A stretch of 56,601 bases of DNA from Ardenticatenia bacterium (GTDB taxonomy: Bacteria > Chloroflexota > Anaerolineae > Ardenticatenales > Ardenticatenaceae): the NCBI GenBank assembly GCA_030949995.1, contig JAUZRY010000102.1:1-56601 (forward strand), in the 5' to 3' direction. Positions 1-10,611 of the stretch are shown in pieces. The stretch's first letter is position 1; every line of letters begins with the position of its first letter. Both the position numbers and the translations under genes were made by a program. Under the pieces are notes generated by a model that was not told the origin of the DNA, searched no databases, and saw only the letters and a list, made by a program, of their open reading frames with translations.

Positions 1-1
1 C

Positions 2-1252
2 GAAATCCACCCTCGGGCTGCCGTGCTCGACGCTCTACCGGCTGGCGTCTACCGAGTACAGGTGGAACAGGTTCCGGGCCAGGCTGTGCTCTTCCTGGAC
101 GGTGAAGCCACGGCCAACGTGATGGTGGAACAGATTGTGGTGGAAGAGGAAACAGCACTGAGTCGGCTCCGCGGACAGCTTGAGGGCTCTGGAGTAGCGG
201 AAGTGGAGGTCATTTTAACGCGCGAGGCCGAAGAGTATGCCCGTACCCGTACCGACCCTCAAGGGGGCTTTCTCTTCGAGGAGCTGCCCGCCGGAACATA
301 CACGATCCTCGTGCCAGCGTTAGGCGTGGAAAGTGTGCCTGTTGAGCTCGATGGCCGCTCAGAACAGGCCCTCCGCGTGCCTGTGCCTAGCACGACTGAC
401 TCCACGGCAGCCCGGCTCGTGGACAGCACGCCGTTGCTGGGTACTTACCTGTGGCTCAACTGTGCTCCTGATCGGGCTGACATCTGCGTGCACGCCGTGG
501 TGCCCGTGGCCGTGGACCACGCGTGGGCGGTGGGATGTACCCCGCTCGGCCGGGACTTTGCCCGGCAGACCATCACTGTGACCACCGAGGCGAACGTCAG
601 CTCTGCGCCTGCCGAACTCGTGGCCGCTGCGGACGATCCCCTAGCATTGGGCACCAGCCTGCACCACGTGGTTGCCCGTGTGGAGCGCGTGCGCACTTCC
701 CCCTTCGCTGCAGTGAGGGGCAGGGTGGAGGGCGTGCTAGCCGACGTGCGGGCAGTGCAGCTCTGGGCCGGTGAGGTGCTGGTCGCTGAACGGCCTCTCG
801 AGGACAGGGGTGTGTTTCGATTTGAGCGGGTGCCGCCTGGCGAGTACGTGGTGCGCCCCTCCGGCAGACAGGAACCAGCTTGGCCTCTCGTGGCTGAGGC
901 CAATGAGGCGTTGGAGATGGTCTTCTCCTGGCCCGGCCACCGGTCCGGCTCGGCCCGGCGTAGACGTGCGCCCCTAAAATACATCCTGCTCGGTCGGGGG
1001 GAGCGCCACAGGGCACACGTCCTGTTGGGGCTGATCCTTCCGCTCTTGCCAGCGTCTGACTGTGTGGTGGGCTTTCGGCCCGAGGAAGCGCTCGGGGTGG
1101 CGGCCGTGCTCCTCCTGGACGATGAGCGCGAATTCGCCTCGGCCGTGATGCGCTGGTTGCAGGGGGCCAAGGTACCCGTCTCGTGGATCCGTCCACGCCG
1201 CTGGGCCGATGTGGAGCCCCGCGTGCGCCAGTTCATTCAAGGGGGAGAGTAG
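2..1252 (+). CDS. Surface/secreted-type beta-sandwich repeat protein, 5'-truncated
   Basis: The reading frame is open from the first bases of the window, so the true start lies upstream and any signal peptide is missing. At least three segments resemble carboxypeptidase-regulatory or Cna-B-like beta-sandwich modules, each closing with the signature G-x-F-x-F-E-x-L-P-x-G-x-Y (near bases 40-60, 260-300 and 800-850). The last ~100 residues after the basic run at ~955-975 form a separate alpha/beta-looking segment I do not recognise. It ends three bases before the ATG of the amidase-repeat protein, with the Shine-Dalgarno GGGGGAGAG inside its last codons, so the two are probably one operon. A structural or cell-surface role is inferred only from the domains. 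Confidence 0.6.
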   Translation, partial: EIHPRAAVLDALPAGVYRVQVEQVPGQAVLFLDGEATANVMVEQIVVEEETALSRLRGQLEGSGVAEVEVILTREAEEYARTRTDPQGGFLFEELPAGTYTILVPALGVESVPVELDGRSEQALRVPVPSTTDSTAARLVDSTPLLGTYLWLNCAPDRADICVHAVVPVAVDHAWAVGCTPLGRDFARQTITVTTEANVSSAPAELVAAADDPLALGTSLHHVVARVERVRTSPFAAVRGRVEGVLADVRAVQLWAGEVLVAERPLEDRGVFRFERVPPGEYVVRPSGRQEPAWPLVAEANEALEMVFSWPGHRSGSARRRRAPLKYILLGRGERHRAHVLLGLILPLLPASDCVVGFRPEEALGVAAVLLLDDEREFASAVMRWLQGAKVPVSWIRPRRWADVEPRVRQFIQGGE

Positions 1253-1254
1253 GT

Positions 1255-4200
1255 ATGCCACCGGACATCGAGGAGGCCATTTGGCGCCCTTCTCCGAACA
1301 AGAACCCCCGTGGCCGCTTCAAGGTGGACACTGTAGTCCTACACGCGACAGGTGGGGGGCTGGAGCCGTCCCTGAACTGGCTCACCAACCCCAACAGCAA
1401 GGTATCAGCCCATTACGTCATTGCCAAGGACGGCACGCTCTACCAGCTTGTGGAAGAAAGCATGATGGCGTGGCACGCGGGCAAATCAAGGATGCCACCT
1501 CCTGACAACAGGGAGAACGTCAATTGGTTCTCCGTGGGCATTGAGCTGGAAAACGCCAACACAGGACGCGATCCCTACCCTGAGCCCCAACTGGCCACAT
1601 TGATCCGCCTTCTCAGACACCTAGTGACCCGCTACAACGTGCCTCGCCGCAACATCGTCACCCACCGTGACGTGGCTCTCCCCAAGGGGCGCAAGAGCGA
1701 TCCGCTTGGCTTGGACGTGCAAGCCGTGCTTGACCGGGTCTACAGGACGGTTGAAGGAGTGCCGCCGCAGGTGGGCACGCTGGTGGTCAACCGTCCGCTG
1801 GTCGGCCTGCACGCCCGCAACGACCGCACGTTCACGGAGACCGATTACCGCATCATCGCCGAAGCCCGTGTTGAAGCCCTCAAGACCCTGAGCTTCACCG
1901 AGGTGGAGGTGTACCGGCGGTGTCGGCAGATCAACCCCAACATGGAATTCATCGTGCGGCTCTACAAGCACATGCCGCGCAATGCTAATCCGCCCCGCCC
2001 CGAGGATGGCCCTGTTTCCCCCCAGGCCTTTGCGGACGAGTTCCGCGACACCATCAACCGGCTCTACGAGACCTTGGGCATCGTGAAATTCGAAATTCAC
2101 AATGAGCCCAATCACCTGACCGGGCTGGAAGGGTGGGGGCAGGAGGAACCCTTTGCGCGCGAGTTTGCCCGGTGGTACCGGCGGGTCTTCGCCCTCTTGA
2201 AAGAGCGTCATCCGTTTGCGCTGTTCGGCTTTCCCGGCTTGGCCGTGCCCCACAAGGACTTGGAGTGGTTGGAGTGGTGCCGCGAGGCCATTGAGATGAG
2301 CGACTGGTTGGGCTGTCATATCTACTGGCAGACACCTCCCCAAGCCCCTGAGACCTACAAGAGCGACACGTGGGGCCTGCGCTTCAAGCACTACCACGCC
2401 AAGTTCCCCCACAAGCTCATCGAGATCACCGAATACGGGAATTCCAACGGCCAGAGTGGCCTGCCCCTTCCCCCACAGGAGCAGGCCCGCCAATACGTCT
2501 GGTGGCTCAACCACATTCAACAATACCCCTATCTTGGTTCGGCTCACGCCTTTATTGCCACGTCGCCCGATCCCCAATGGGTGAACGACCTCTTCACCTG
2601 GGGTGATGATCGCACGGGGCGTCTCTTTCCTGTGGTCCAGGCCGTGGGCCAACAGGTGCGTAGGCCGCCCGTGCCCCCTGAGTGGGGCGTGGTGTGGAAG
2701 GGGTTTCAGCCACCGGAAACCATCACTGTGGGCACCAGTGTCACGGTGTCGGGCACGATGACCAACGCCGGTCGACGGCCGTGGCGCCAGACCGGGCCGA
2801 CCCGGGTGATTCTCATCCAGCGCTGGCTGACGCCCGACAGCCGGCGCGTCGGAGACCCCCTCTACCTGTTGCTTCCCCACGACGTGCGCCCCTCAGAGGA
2901 GGCGCGTCTGAGCCTGCGGCTGACTCCCCCGGCTAAGCCGGGCGAGTACCGGCTGCGCTACGACATGTACGATGTGGGCGGAAGGCGATACCTGACGGCT
3001 GCCGGTGCACTCCCCTTGGTCTACACCGTGCAGATTCGGCCTCGTGAGCCAGAACGTCCTGTGCTGCGGGCCGAGTGGGGTGACGTTGAGGTGCCCGATC
3101 GGGTGGAGGCTGGTCAACGGGTCTCCATGACTGTGACTGTGCAGAACACGGGCAGGGCCGTGTGGAGGGCCGGTGGCGAGCCCCTCAAGGGCGTGGTGCG
3201 CCTGGGATATCACTGGATCGCCGCCGATGGGCGAGAGGTCGAGGGGCGCACGCGCGGCGTGTTGCCCCGCGATGTGGCCCCTGGCGAGCGCGTCACGTTG
3301 CGTGGGGTGGAGGTGGTGGCGCCGCAGACGCCCGGCACCTACACCTTGCGCCTCGACATGGTCAGCGAGCTGGTGGCCTGGTTCCGGCAGGTCGGCAGCA
3401 AGCCTCTCGTGGTCGACGTGGAGGTGGTGCCGGCCCGGCCGGCACTTGCCTTCGAGTGGGTGGAGGTGAACGTGCCCACCCGCATGAGGGCGGGGGAGAC
3501 GGTAACCGGCCGCGTGACCGTGCGCAACGTGGGTCGGGAGCCCTGGGTGGCGCGCCGTCCCGATGGGCGTGGTGTCGTGCGCTTGGGCTACCACTGGCGC
3601 ACGCCTGACGGCCAGCCCGTGGACGGCTGGGCTGACGTGCGCACGCCCCTGCCCCGTGATGTGCTCCCAGGCCAACAGGTGACCCTCGATTCTGTTCAGG
3701 TGGCGGCGCCACCACAACCGGGACAATATCGGCTGGAACTGAATTTGGTTAAGGAGGGCGTTACCTGGTTCGATGCCCCCCTCGATGGTGCTGGCCGCCT
3801 GATGGTCACTGTGGAGGCCCCTGCGCCCGCCGAAGCCCCAGAGGCCCAATACCGGGTCGAGTACAGAGCCCACACAGTGCCGTCACAGATGCGCGCCGGC
3901 CAAGCCTACGAGGTGACGATCACCTTGCGCAACACGGGCACCCGCCCCTGGCGCTCCCGGTGGCCGTCGCCCGTTCACGTGGCCCACCACTGGATTGCCT
4001 CCGACGGCCACGTGGCCGGGTGGTGGGATGCTTTCCGAACAGCGTTGCCCGAGGACGTTGCCCCTGGTGAGACTGTGCGTGTGGAGGGCATTGTGCTGCG
4101 CGCGCCGGAACAGGGTGGCGACTACGTGGTGCGGTGGGACCTGGTGGAGGAGGGCCAGGCCTGGTTCAGCGATCAGGGGTCGCCCGCGTTGGAAGTGCCG

Positions 4201-5722
4201 GTCACGGTGATGGCTCCCCCTGAGTGGGCTGTGGCCTGGGTGGACCACGAAACCCCGAGCACGCTGACGGCCGGCTTGGAGGTGCGGGTGGGCCTTCGGG
4301 CCCGCAACACCGGCACCAAGGGATGGCCTAAGGGAGGGCGTCGGCCCGTGCGCGTGAGCTACCGGTGGTATGATGCCGAAGGCCAAGAAATCGAGGACGT
4401 GGAACAAGTACGTACAGCCCTGCCCCATGCGGTGAAGGCCGGAGACGAGGTGCGCTTGATGGCGGCCCTGGCGGTACCCAGCACGCCGGGCGACTATCGC
4501 CTGGTGTGGGACTTGATCCGCGAGGGCGTCGGTTGGTTTCAGGAGTTCGGCAGTCCCCCCCTGGAAGTGGACGTGCGCGTCAGAATCACCCCCAGCCGAG
4601 GGCGTGGATCGGTGCAGTGCCAGCCACAATGCCGGAAGCAGGTCACGTTGGCCGTGGACGGCAACCCCGACACCTTCTGGGACAGCCTGGAGGTGCAAGT
4701 CCCCGGCATGTTCTTCGAGATCGACCTGGGCCAGGAGCGCACCTTAGATGGCGTCATCTTCCGCAGCCCTGGGCGGGGATATCCGGTCGGCTACCGTATT
4801 CTCATCAGCCGCGACGGTGAGACGTGGGTCACCGTGGCCGAGCGCCCTCAGAACTGGCGTGACGCCGCAGCGGCCTTCGATGCCAGGCCCGTCCGCTTCG
4901 TGCGCATTGAACAGACTGGCACCCCCGGTTACCGGGCCACTTGGCGCATTGGCGAGGTGGAGCTCTCCGAAGCGCCCCCGTGGCAGGCCACGGCCAGCCA
5001 CAACGCCGAGGAGGCTGCCCTGGCCGTGGATCGGGACCCAGACACCGTCTGGAGCAGCCAAGCCCGCCAGGCTCCTGGCATGTGGTTCGAGGTTGATATG
5101 GGCAAGGAGCGCGTCATTGAAGGCGTGGAAGTGCGCAGCCCTGGGCGGGGATTTGCCGTTGGGTACCGCCTGCTCATCTCGGCGGACCGTGAGCAGTGGG
5201 TGGTGGTTGCCGAACGGGACCGTAACTGGCAAGACATCAACGTGCTCTTTACTTCCTGTGGCCGTGCGTTCTATTCGCGTTGAGCAGACTGGTTCACCTT
5301 CCTACAATGCCCCCTGGCTCATCAGCGAAATCGCCACCCGGCCAGCCGTGCTGTGGCGGGCCAACGCCAGCCACAACGCGCACTTGGCCGCCAATGCTCT
5401 GGATAACCGGCCCGACACAGCGTGGACCACCGGGGAGCCCATGAGGCCCGGCATGTGGTTTATGGTGGATTTCCGCCGCGTGCTGACCATCGATGGCCTC
5501 ACGCTCGACCACGGGGAGCGTCCCGAGTTCCCCAGGGGCGTCCGGGTGCAAACCTCCTACGACGGCAAGAACTGGCGCACGGTGCTCGACGTGCCCGAGC
5601 ACACGGGGACCTTTGATGTCACCTTCGAGCGCGCGGTGGCGGCCCGCTACGTGGCCATACGCCAGACGGGACGTGCTGACAGGCCATGGACTATTGCACG
5701 CTTCCTCGTGAAGCGCGCTTGA
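1255..5722 (+). CDS. Multidomain N-acetylmuramoyl-L-alanine amidase / GH-A-like / repeat / discoidin protein (one frameshift)
   Basis: About 1,489 residues. Residues ~18-165 are an Amidase_2 domain with predicted zinc ligands H30, H137 and D149, which cleaves the peptide-glycan amide bond of peptidoglycan. Residues ~180-470 look like a clan GH-A TIM barrel, with candidate acid/base E284 (HNEPN) and nucleophile E393 (ITEYG). Residues ~475-1110 hold five ~125-residue beta-sandwich repeats ending in W-D-L-x-x-E-G-x-x-W-F motifs. Three F5/8-type-C (discoidin) carbohydrate-binding domains follow. The frame is lost near 5247-5252 and resumes one base over, restoring the third discoidin domain to a stop at 5722. 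The ATG at 1255 is chosen because it starts just before the amidase fold and follows a strong ribosome site. I see no signal peptide, which is odd for a wall-acting enzyme. Confidence 0.8.
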
Positions 5723-5758
5723 GCTGGGGGAACGGCGACCGGTCACGTACTGTGGTGC

Positions 5759-6449
5759 TCACAGGAGAACGGGAATGGCCCCGGCGATCGCAATGTGTGC
5801 CTCGGTGACACGGCACGTGTAGGCGTACACGCCCACGCCGGCCGCAGCAGCTTGTCGCACGGCTCGGCAGAAGGCTGGGTCCGAGCGCTCGTGGGGGCGG
5901 AAGTCGATCGCGTCGTCCCGCTGGACGACGAACACGAGGGCTGCCCGTTCCCCTCGGGCCACCATGTGCTGGAGCACCTCCACGTGGTGGCGTCCCCGCA
6001 CGGTGACGGCGTCGGGGAAGAGGGCGGTCCTTTCCTCTACCAGGGTCACTGATTTGGTCTGCACCCAACAGCGCCCGGTGGGCCCTTCCAGGCGCACGTC
6101 GAGCCGGCAGTGGTGCGCGCGCACTTCACGGTGAGCTGAGGCCGGGAGCAGGAATTCGGCCAGGCGGCCTTCGCGCAGGGCTTCGACGAAGAGCACAGGG
6201 GGCAACCGCGCGTCCAAGGAGACCCACCGCCCGCCCACGCGGACTAACATCAAGTTCGAAGGCTGTCTTGCGACGGGGTGTGGAGGCGGGCCGCAGGCGC
6301 ACAGCCCGTCCTGGCACGAAGAGTTCTCCCAGACGGCCCGAGTTGGGCACATGGGCGGCCACCCTGTGCCCGCCCACCTCCACCACCGCCTGAAAGCGGT
6401 TCTCACGGCGCACGAATCGCCCTGGTACCAGCGGGCTGGGCCACCTCAC
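5759..6449 (-). CDS. sfsA: SfsA family protein (one frameshift)
   Basis: SfsA family, about 229 residues as expected. The N-terminal part has F-x-R-R-E-N-R-F, A-H-V-P-N-S-G-R-L and R-K-T-A-F-E. After a frame change near 6250-6262 the protein continues with K-S-V-T-L-V-E, F-P-D-A-V-T-x-R-G-x-x-H and F-V-V-Q-R-D-D-A, all family hallmarks. The GTG at 6449 overlaps the upstream hydrolase stop as GTGA, indicating translational coupling. SfsA was named for sugar-fermentation stimulation in E. coli and its biochemical role is poorly defined; it has an OB-like N-terminal fold and a nuclease-like C-terminal fold. The upstream gene encodes a secreted lipoprotein, which gives no further clue to function. 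Confidence 0.85.
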
Positions 6450-7587
6450 CCCGAACCATCTCCCTTCACGAAGCGGTCGAAGAACCGGCGGGTGCGTTCC
6501 AGGAAGGTGAGCCACGCCTGGCCCTGAAAGGCGTGGCCTTGGCCCTCGTAGGTGTAATACTCCACGTACTTGTCGGCGGCAATCAGGGCGTTCCGGATGG
6601 CCTCGGCCCACGCCGGCGGGGTCACCCGGTCGGCTGTGCCCTGGTGGATTTGGACCGGGGCCGTGACCAGATCCATGTAGTAGATGGGCGACGTCAGGCG
6701 CAGAAACGTGGGCTCATCCTGTGCTCGCTTGTAGGCGCGCCACAAGTCGCGGGAGACATCAGGAGGATGTGGTCCGCCTCCCCAGCGCTCGATGACCTCC
6801 CGGTCGTTGGCGCTGACGGGCGCGTAGAGCACAGCCGCGCGGATGCGTGGATCCACCACGATGGCCTTGGTGGTAATGCCACCTCCCATGCTGTGTCCCC
6901 ACATGCCCACACGTTCGGGGTCAGCTTGGGGCAGAGAGGGAAGCGAGCTGATCAGGTTGAGCACGTCGATCACCAGGCCCGTGCGGAAGTAGTTGGGGCC
7001 GGGATCAGAGCCGCCCCAGCCGCGGAAATCGGGCGCAATGGTGAGGTAACCGTGTTGGACCAAGTATTCGGCGGCGCGGTTGGTGTCGGCGCCCGACCAG
7101 TAGCGGGAGGGCGGAATGTAGCCGTGATTGAGGATGATGACTGGAAAGGGCCCGTCTCCCTTGGTGGGCACGTGCATCACGCCGGTGATTGTCAGGCCGT
7201 CGCTGGGGTAGGCAATGTAGTACCGCGTGTAGGTCGCCGTGCGCGCCAGGATGGACCGGATCTCGATCGTGCCGCCAGGGTACTCGCGCGAGCGCAGCCC
7301 TTCAATGGTGTAGGGGGCGAGCGGGGAAGGGGTGGGCGTTGGCGAGGGGTGGGGAGTGGTGTGGCCGTGGGAGACGGCGTGGCTGTGGGCGTGGCCGACG
7401 GCGGTGGAGAAGCTGTGGGTGTGGCCGGTGCCGTGTCCAAGGCAACTTGGCCGTGTGGTGGTGCTGAGGACGGTGCCGTGCCTTCTGGCACAGTTGCCCC
7501 GGTCGGGGGGAACGTGAGGCGAAGACAGCCCGAGAGCAGGAGCACGAGATTGAACCACAGCCACGAGGGATGGACTTTTCTGGGCAT
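6446..7587 (-). CDS. Lipoprotein alpha/beta hydrolase, prolyl-oligopeptidase/dienelactone hydrolase-like (one frameshift)
   Basis: Translation from the ATG at 7587 gives a lipoprotein signal with lipobox L-L-L-S-G-C, so the mature protein is probably anchored outside the membrane. A Thr/Pro/Ser-rich linker of about 60 residues follows. The frame changes inside this linker near 7337-7351 (runs of C) and enters the hydrolase domain: oxyanion region L-N-H-G-Y, nucleophile elbow G-H-S-M-G, aspartate in H-Q-G-T-A-D and histidine in G-Q-G-H-A-F. Total about 380 residues. Substrate unknown; the fold suits a peptidase S9-like or carboxylesterase activity on an extracellular compound. It lies downstream of the MFS exporter and overlaps sfsA by four bases. 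Confidence 0.8.
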
Positions 7588-7635
7588 GGCTTCCGAATCC
7601 TCAGGACTATGTGGGCGGTGCGGTCAACAGCGGGG

Positions 7636-8817
7636 CTATCCTTGGCCTTGAACCTGTGGGAGCACGGTGTGTTCGACGAGGCGAACGGCAAACAGGGCGA
7701 TCCCGGCCAGTACCACGGCGGCCGAGAAGAAGGCCACGCCTTCGCCGAAGAGGTCCAACATACTGTTGCCCCAGACGGGCCCCACGGTACGGCCTAAGCT
7801 TTCCAATGCTCCGCTCACCCCTTGAATGCGGCCCTGTTCCTCGGGCGAAGCCGTGTGGCTGATGAGGGCGATGAGGGCCGGCTGGGAGAGAGCAGCGCCT
7901 ACAGCGGCCGGCACAACGGCGACTACGAAGGCGGCCACGGAATGGGTCAGCGCGGCCGAGCCCAGCCCCAAGGCGGCCAACAGCAGCCCACCCGCCAGCG
8001 TGCGCGATTCCCCGAAGCGGCGCGTGATCAGGCCAACGAGCCCTCCTTGTACAATGACGCCGATGACGCCGGCTAAGGCCAAGATGTATCCCACCTCGGT
8101 GATGCCGAAGCCGAAGCGAATTTTGCCGAAGAGCGCAAAGGTGGTTTGGTACACGGCAAAGGAAGCCCAGTAGAGAAAGTCGATCAACAGCAAGGTGCCG
8201 ATGGTGGGCCGGGTCAACAGCTGGGGGAGATCACGCCAGGGCGCGGTACTGGTGGCACTGGCCCGGCGGCGGTGAGATTCGGGCAAGCCGAACCACGTCA
8301 TGATCAGCGCCAGGGCGGCGAGGCCGGCGGCAGCCCACGCCGGCGCCGCGTAGTTGAACCGGCCCAGCACGCCGCCGAGGGCCGGGCCGAAGATGAAACC
8401 CAGCCCGAAAGCGGCGCCGATCAGGCCGAACGCCTTGGCCCGGTCCTTCCGGTCGGTCACGTCGCTGATGTAGGCGCGGGCCGTGGAGATGTTGCCGCCT
8501 GAGAGGCCGTCAATAATGCGGGCCACGAAGAGCAGCCAGAGTGAGGTGGCCACGGCCAACAGGGCAAAGCTGATCACCGTGCCCAACAGGCTCACGAGCA
8601 GAATGGGGCGCCGCCCGTGGCGGTCGGACAGGCTGCCTAACACCGGGGCGGCCACGAGTTGGCTCACGGAGTAAGAGGCGAAGAGGAGGCCGATTTGAAA
8701 GGGGGTGGCCCCCACGTGGTCGGCGTAGAAGGGGAGTAGGGGGATAATAATCCCAAAGCCCAACAAGTTCACGAAGATAATGAAGAAGATAATGAGCAGT
8801 GGCCGACGGTTGTGCAT
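7636..8817 (-). CDS. MFS transporter, TetA/DHA1-like drug:H+ antiporter family
   Basis: 393 residues with 12 predicted membrane helices. MFS motif A appears as G-S-L-S-D-R-H-G-R-R-P between helices 2 and 3, and the drug-efflux motif C-like G-x-x-F-G-P-A-L-G-G is in helix 5. The N-terminus (L-G-F-G-I-I-I-P-L-L-P-F-Y) is typical of the TetA-like DHA1 group. The family exports small hydrophobic or cationic compounds in exchange for protons; the substrate cannot be read from sequence and tetracycline resistance should not be assumed. It has its own promoter (8848-8875) and leads the MFS, hydrolase, sfsA transcription unit. The reading frame is intact. Confidence 0.85.
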   Translation of the reverse strand: MHNRRPLLIIFFIIFVNLLGFGIIIPLLPFYADHVGATPFQIGLLFASYSVSQLVAAPVLGSLSDRHGRRPILLVSLLGTVISFALLAVATSLWLLFVARIIDGLSGGNISTARAYISDVTDRKDRAKAFGLIGAAFGLGFIFGPALGGVLGRFNYAAPAWAAAGLAALALIMTWFGLPESHRRRASATSTAPWRDLPQLLTRPTIGTLLLIDFLYWASFAVYQTTFALFGKIRFGFGITEVGYILALAGVIGVIVQGGLVGLITRRFGESRTLAGGLLLAALGLGSAALTHSVAAFVVAVVPAAVGAALSQPALIALISHTASPEEQGRIQGVSGALESLGRTVGPVWGNSMLDLFGEGVAFFSAAVVLAGIALFAVRLVEHTVLPQVQGQG

Positions 8818-8847
8818 GCACGAATCTCCCGGCGTAGAATGGCAAGT

Positions 8848-8875
8848 ATAGTACCTTATTGCCCCGGTTCGTCAA
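8848..8875 (-). promoter_or_regulatory. Sigma70-type promoter for the MFS gene
   Basis: On the minus strand TTGACG is followed 16 bases later by TACTAT, then the MFS ATG about 30 bases downstream. The -35 box overlaps the stop codon of the upstream glycosyltransferase, so the MFS gene appears separately transcribed. Confidence 0.6.
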
Positions 8876-10002
8876 ACGGCGGCGAGTTCTCGGTATATCG
8901 CTAGCGTGCGACGGGCTGTGTGGTCCCACGTGAACCGGGCGGCCCGTTCCAGTCCACGCGCGCGCAGCGCGGCCCGCAGGGCATCGTCGGTGACGAGGTG
9001 CTCCAGGGCAGCGGCCATTTCGTCCGCGTCGAGGGGGTTGAAGTAGAGCGCCGCATCGCCGGCCACTTCTTGGAGGCTTCCAATGCGACTACAGGCGACC
9101 GCTGTGCCACACGCCATTGCCTCCAGCACTGGCAACCCAAATCCCTCGTAGAGCGAGGGGAACACGAACCCGAGTGCTCCGCCGTAGAGGCCGGGCAGGA
9201 GCGCTTCCGGCACTGGGCCCACGAAGCGCACGTGGTGCTCTGTTAAGCCGAGCTGTGCGGCCAAAGTGCGAGGGGCGCTGTGGGCCGGCACCCAAACACC
9301 AGCGATGGCAAGCACAACATCTTTGGGAGACAGAAGAGCCCAGGCGCGCACCAGCCGCGTGAGGTTCTTGTGGGGTTTGTTGGAGCCCACGTAGAGGAGA
9401 TACCGGGGTGGCAGGCCCATGCGCTCGGCAGCAGCGCGACACGCTTCGGGCAGAAGGGGGCGGAAGTGGTGATCGGCAGCCAGGGGGATAGTGTGGGCTT
9501 TGGACGCCGCGTGGGCGAAGACGTGGAGCAGGTCGTGCTTGGTGTGCTCTGAGATGCAGATGACCACATTGGCCACGCGGAGGGCCATGTCCAGCGCGAA
9601 GCGGAACAGGAGCCGGGCCTTTCGCGAGACAGCGGCCGGATAGCGCATGGGGATGAGATCGTAGACGGTGAGCACTGTGGGTCGGCCCGGAAAGTAGGGC
9701 ATGAGGTAGTACGGGCTGTGGTAGACGTGGCTGCCCAGGGTGCTGAGCAGTCGTGGCAGCCGCCACTGCTGGGCCACACCAAAGGGGGAGCTCTCAACGG
9801 GCACACAGGTGGCCCGGCGCCATGGACGGGGGCAGAGGGCCTGCCGCCAGGATGGAGTGGCCGGCGCGTAGAGCACGGCCATTTGTTCCCCTTCGTCCAA
9901 CAGGGTGTCCAAGGCACGGGCCAGGTGGAAGACATACCGCCCGATTCCGGGGAAGTGCTCGGTGGCCGTGCGGGCGTCCAGGGTGTAGTGGAGCGCGCTC
10001 AC
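8872..10002 (-). CDS. Glycosyltransferase family 4 (GT-B fold)
   Basis: 376 residues, intact. The N-terminal domain carries G-I-G-R-Y-V-F typical of GT4 acceptor domains. The C-terminal donor-binding domain has Y-V-G-S-N-K-P-H-K-N-L, F-P-S-L-Y-E-G-F-G-L-P-V-L-E-A-M-A-C-G (the EX7E motif region) and a short closing Arg-rich helix. It likely transfers a sugar from a nucleotide-sugar donor to a polysaccharide or glycolipid on the cytoplasmic side. Start is GTG at 10002 (V-S-A-L-H-Y). It lies 56 bases after the PfpI-like gene in the aceK-led unit and two genes from a polysaccharide ABC-2 permease, which fits cell-surface glycan synthesis. Confidence 0.85.
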   Translation of the reverse strand: MSALHYTLDARTATEHFPGIGRYVFHLARALDTLLDEGEQMAVLYAPATPSWRQALCPRPWRRATCVPVESSPFGVAQQWRLPRLLSTLGSHVYHSPYYLMPYFPGRPTVLTVYDLIPMRYPAAVSRKARLLFRFALDMALRVANVVICISEHTKHDLLHVFAHAASKAHTIPLAADHHFRPLLPEACRAAAERMGLPPRYLLYVGSNKPHKNLTRLVRAWALLSPKDVVLAIAGVWVPAHSAPRTLAAQLGLTEHHVRFVGPVPEALLPGLYGGALGFVFPSLYEGFGLPVLEAMACGTAVACSRIGSLQEVAGDAALYFNPLDADEMAAALEHLVTDDALRAALRARGLERAARFTWDHTARRTLAIYRELAAV

Positions 10003-10058
10003 CGGGGTGATTGCTCATGGGGCCACTTGAGCCGGGCAGGTGGCCCCGCCATTCGGCC

Positions 10059-10580
10059 TCACGATGCGTTCAACGCCTTAATGATGGTGCGGCAGAAGGC
10101 CGGGAGATCGGCGGGCGTGCGGCTGCTGATGAGATTGCCGTCTCGCACGACTTCGCGGTCCACCCACTCGGCCCCCGCGTTGACCATGTCGTCCTTGATG
10201 GAGAAGAAGGAGGTAACCATACGACCGCGCAGGATGCCGGCTGAGATGGGCACCCAGCCGGCGTGGCAAATGAAGGCCACAATACGGCCTTGGGCGTCCA
10301 TCTGGCGCACGAACTCCACCAGTGCCGGGGATCGCCGCATCAAGTCCGGGGCGTAGCCGCCTGGAATGATGACCGCGTCGAATTCGTCGGGGGAGACTGC
10401 CTCCACCGGGCGATCAGCCCGGGCCGGGTAGCCGTGCTTGCTGGTGTAGGTCTCCTTGCCCGTGCCCAGCACCACCACCTCGGCGCCGGCCTCCTTCAGT
10501 CGCAGGTACGGGTACCAAAACTCCAGCTCCTGATACAGATCCTCCACGAGAACGGCCACGCGCTTGCCCTTGAGCTCCAT
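10059..10580 (-). CDS. DJ-1/PfpI family protein (PfpI/YhbO type)
   Basis: 173 residues, the usual PfpI size. The nucleophile elbow is F-I-C105-H106-A-G-W with the characteristic Cys-His pair, and E17 in the Y-Q-E-L-E-x-W-Y-P segment is the conserved acidic partner. Members have been described as intracellular proteases and as glyoxalase/deglycase enzymes that handle glycation stress; sequence alone does not decide. The start at 10580 has a good ribosome site (TGAGGAGGG). It sits 31 bases downstream of aceK, so the two are probably co-transcribed. Confidence 0.85.
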   Translation of the reverse strand: MELKGKRVAVLVEDLYQELEFWYPYLRLKEAGAEVVVLGTGKETYTSKHGYPARADRPVEAVSPDEFDAVIIPGGYAPDLMRRSPALVEFVRQMDAQGRIVAFICHAGWVPISAGILRGRMVTSFFSIKDDMVNAGAEWVDREVVRDGNLISSRTPADLPAFCRTIIKALNAS

Positions 10581-10611
10581 ATGATGCCCTCCTCAGGGGG
10601 TTCACCCATGT

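Noticed and set aside
3050..4585. Possible assembly duplication of the repeat domains in the large amidase
   Set aside because: The five repeats are diverged from each other in DNA and protein, so they are true domain repeats.
7300..7564. His-rich stretch (H-A-H-S-H and similar) in one frame of the lipoprotein hydrolase gene
   Set aside because: It is the out-of-frame reading of the Thr/Pro linker; the frame with the lipoprotein signal and T-P-T-A repeats is the real one.
7636..8817. Tetracycline resistance gene
   Set aside because: The protein is in the TetA-like DHA1 group, but this group exports many compounds and no specific substrate can be assigned.
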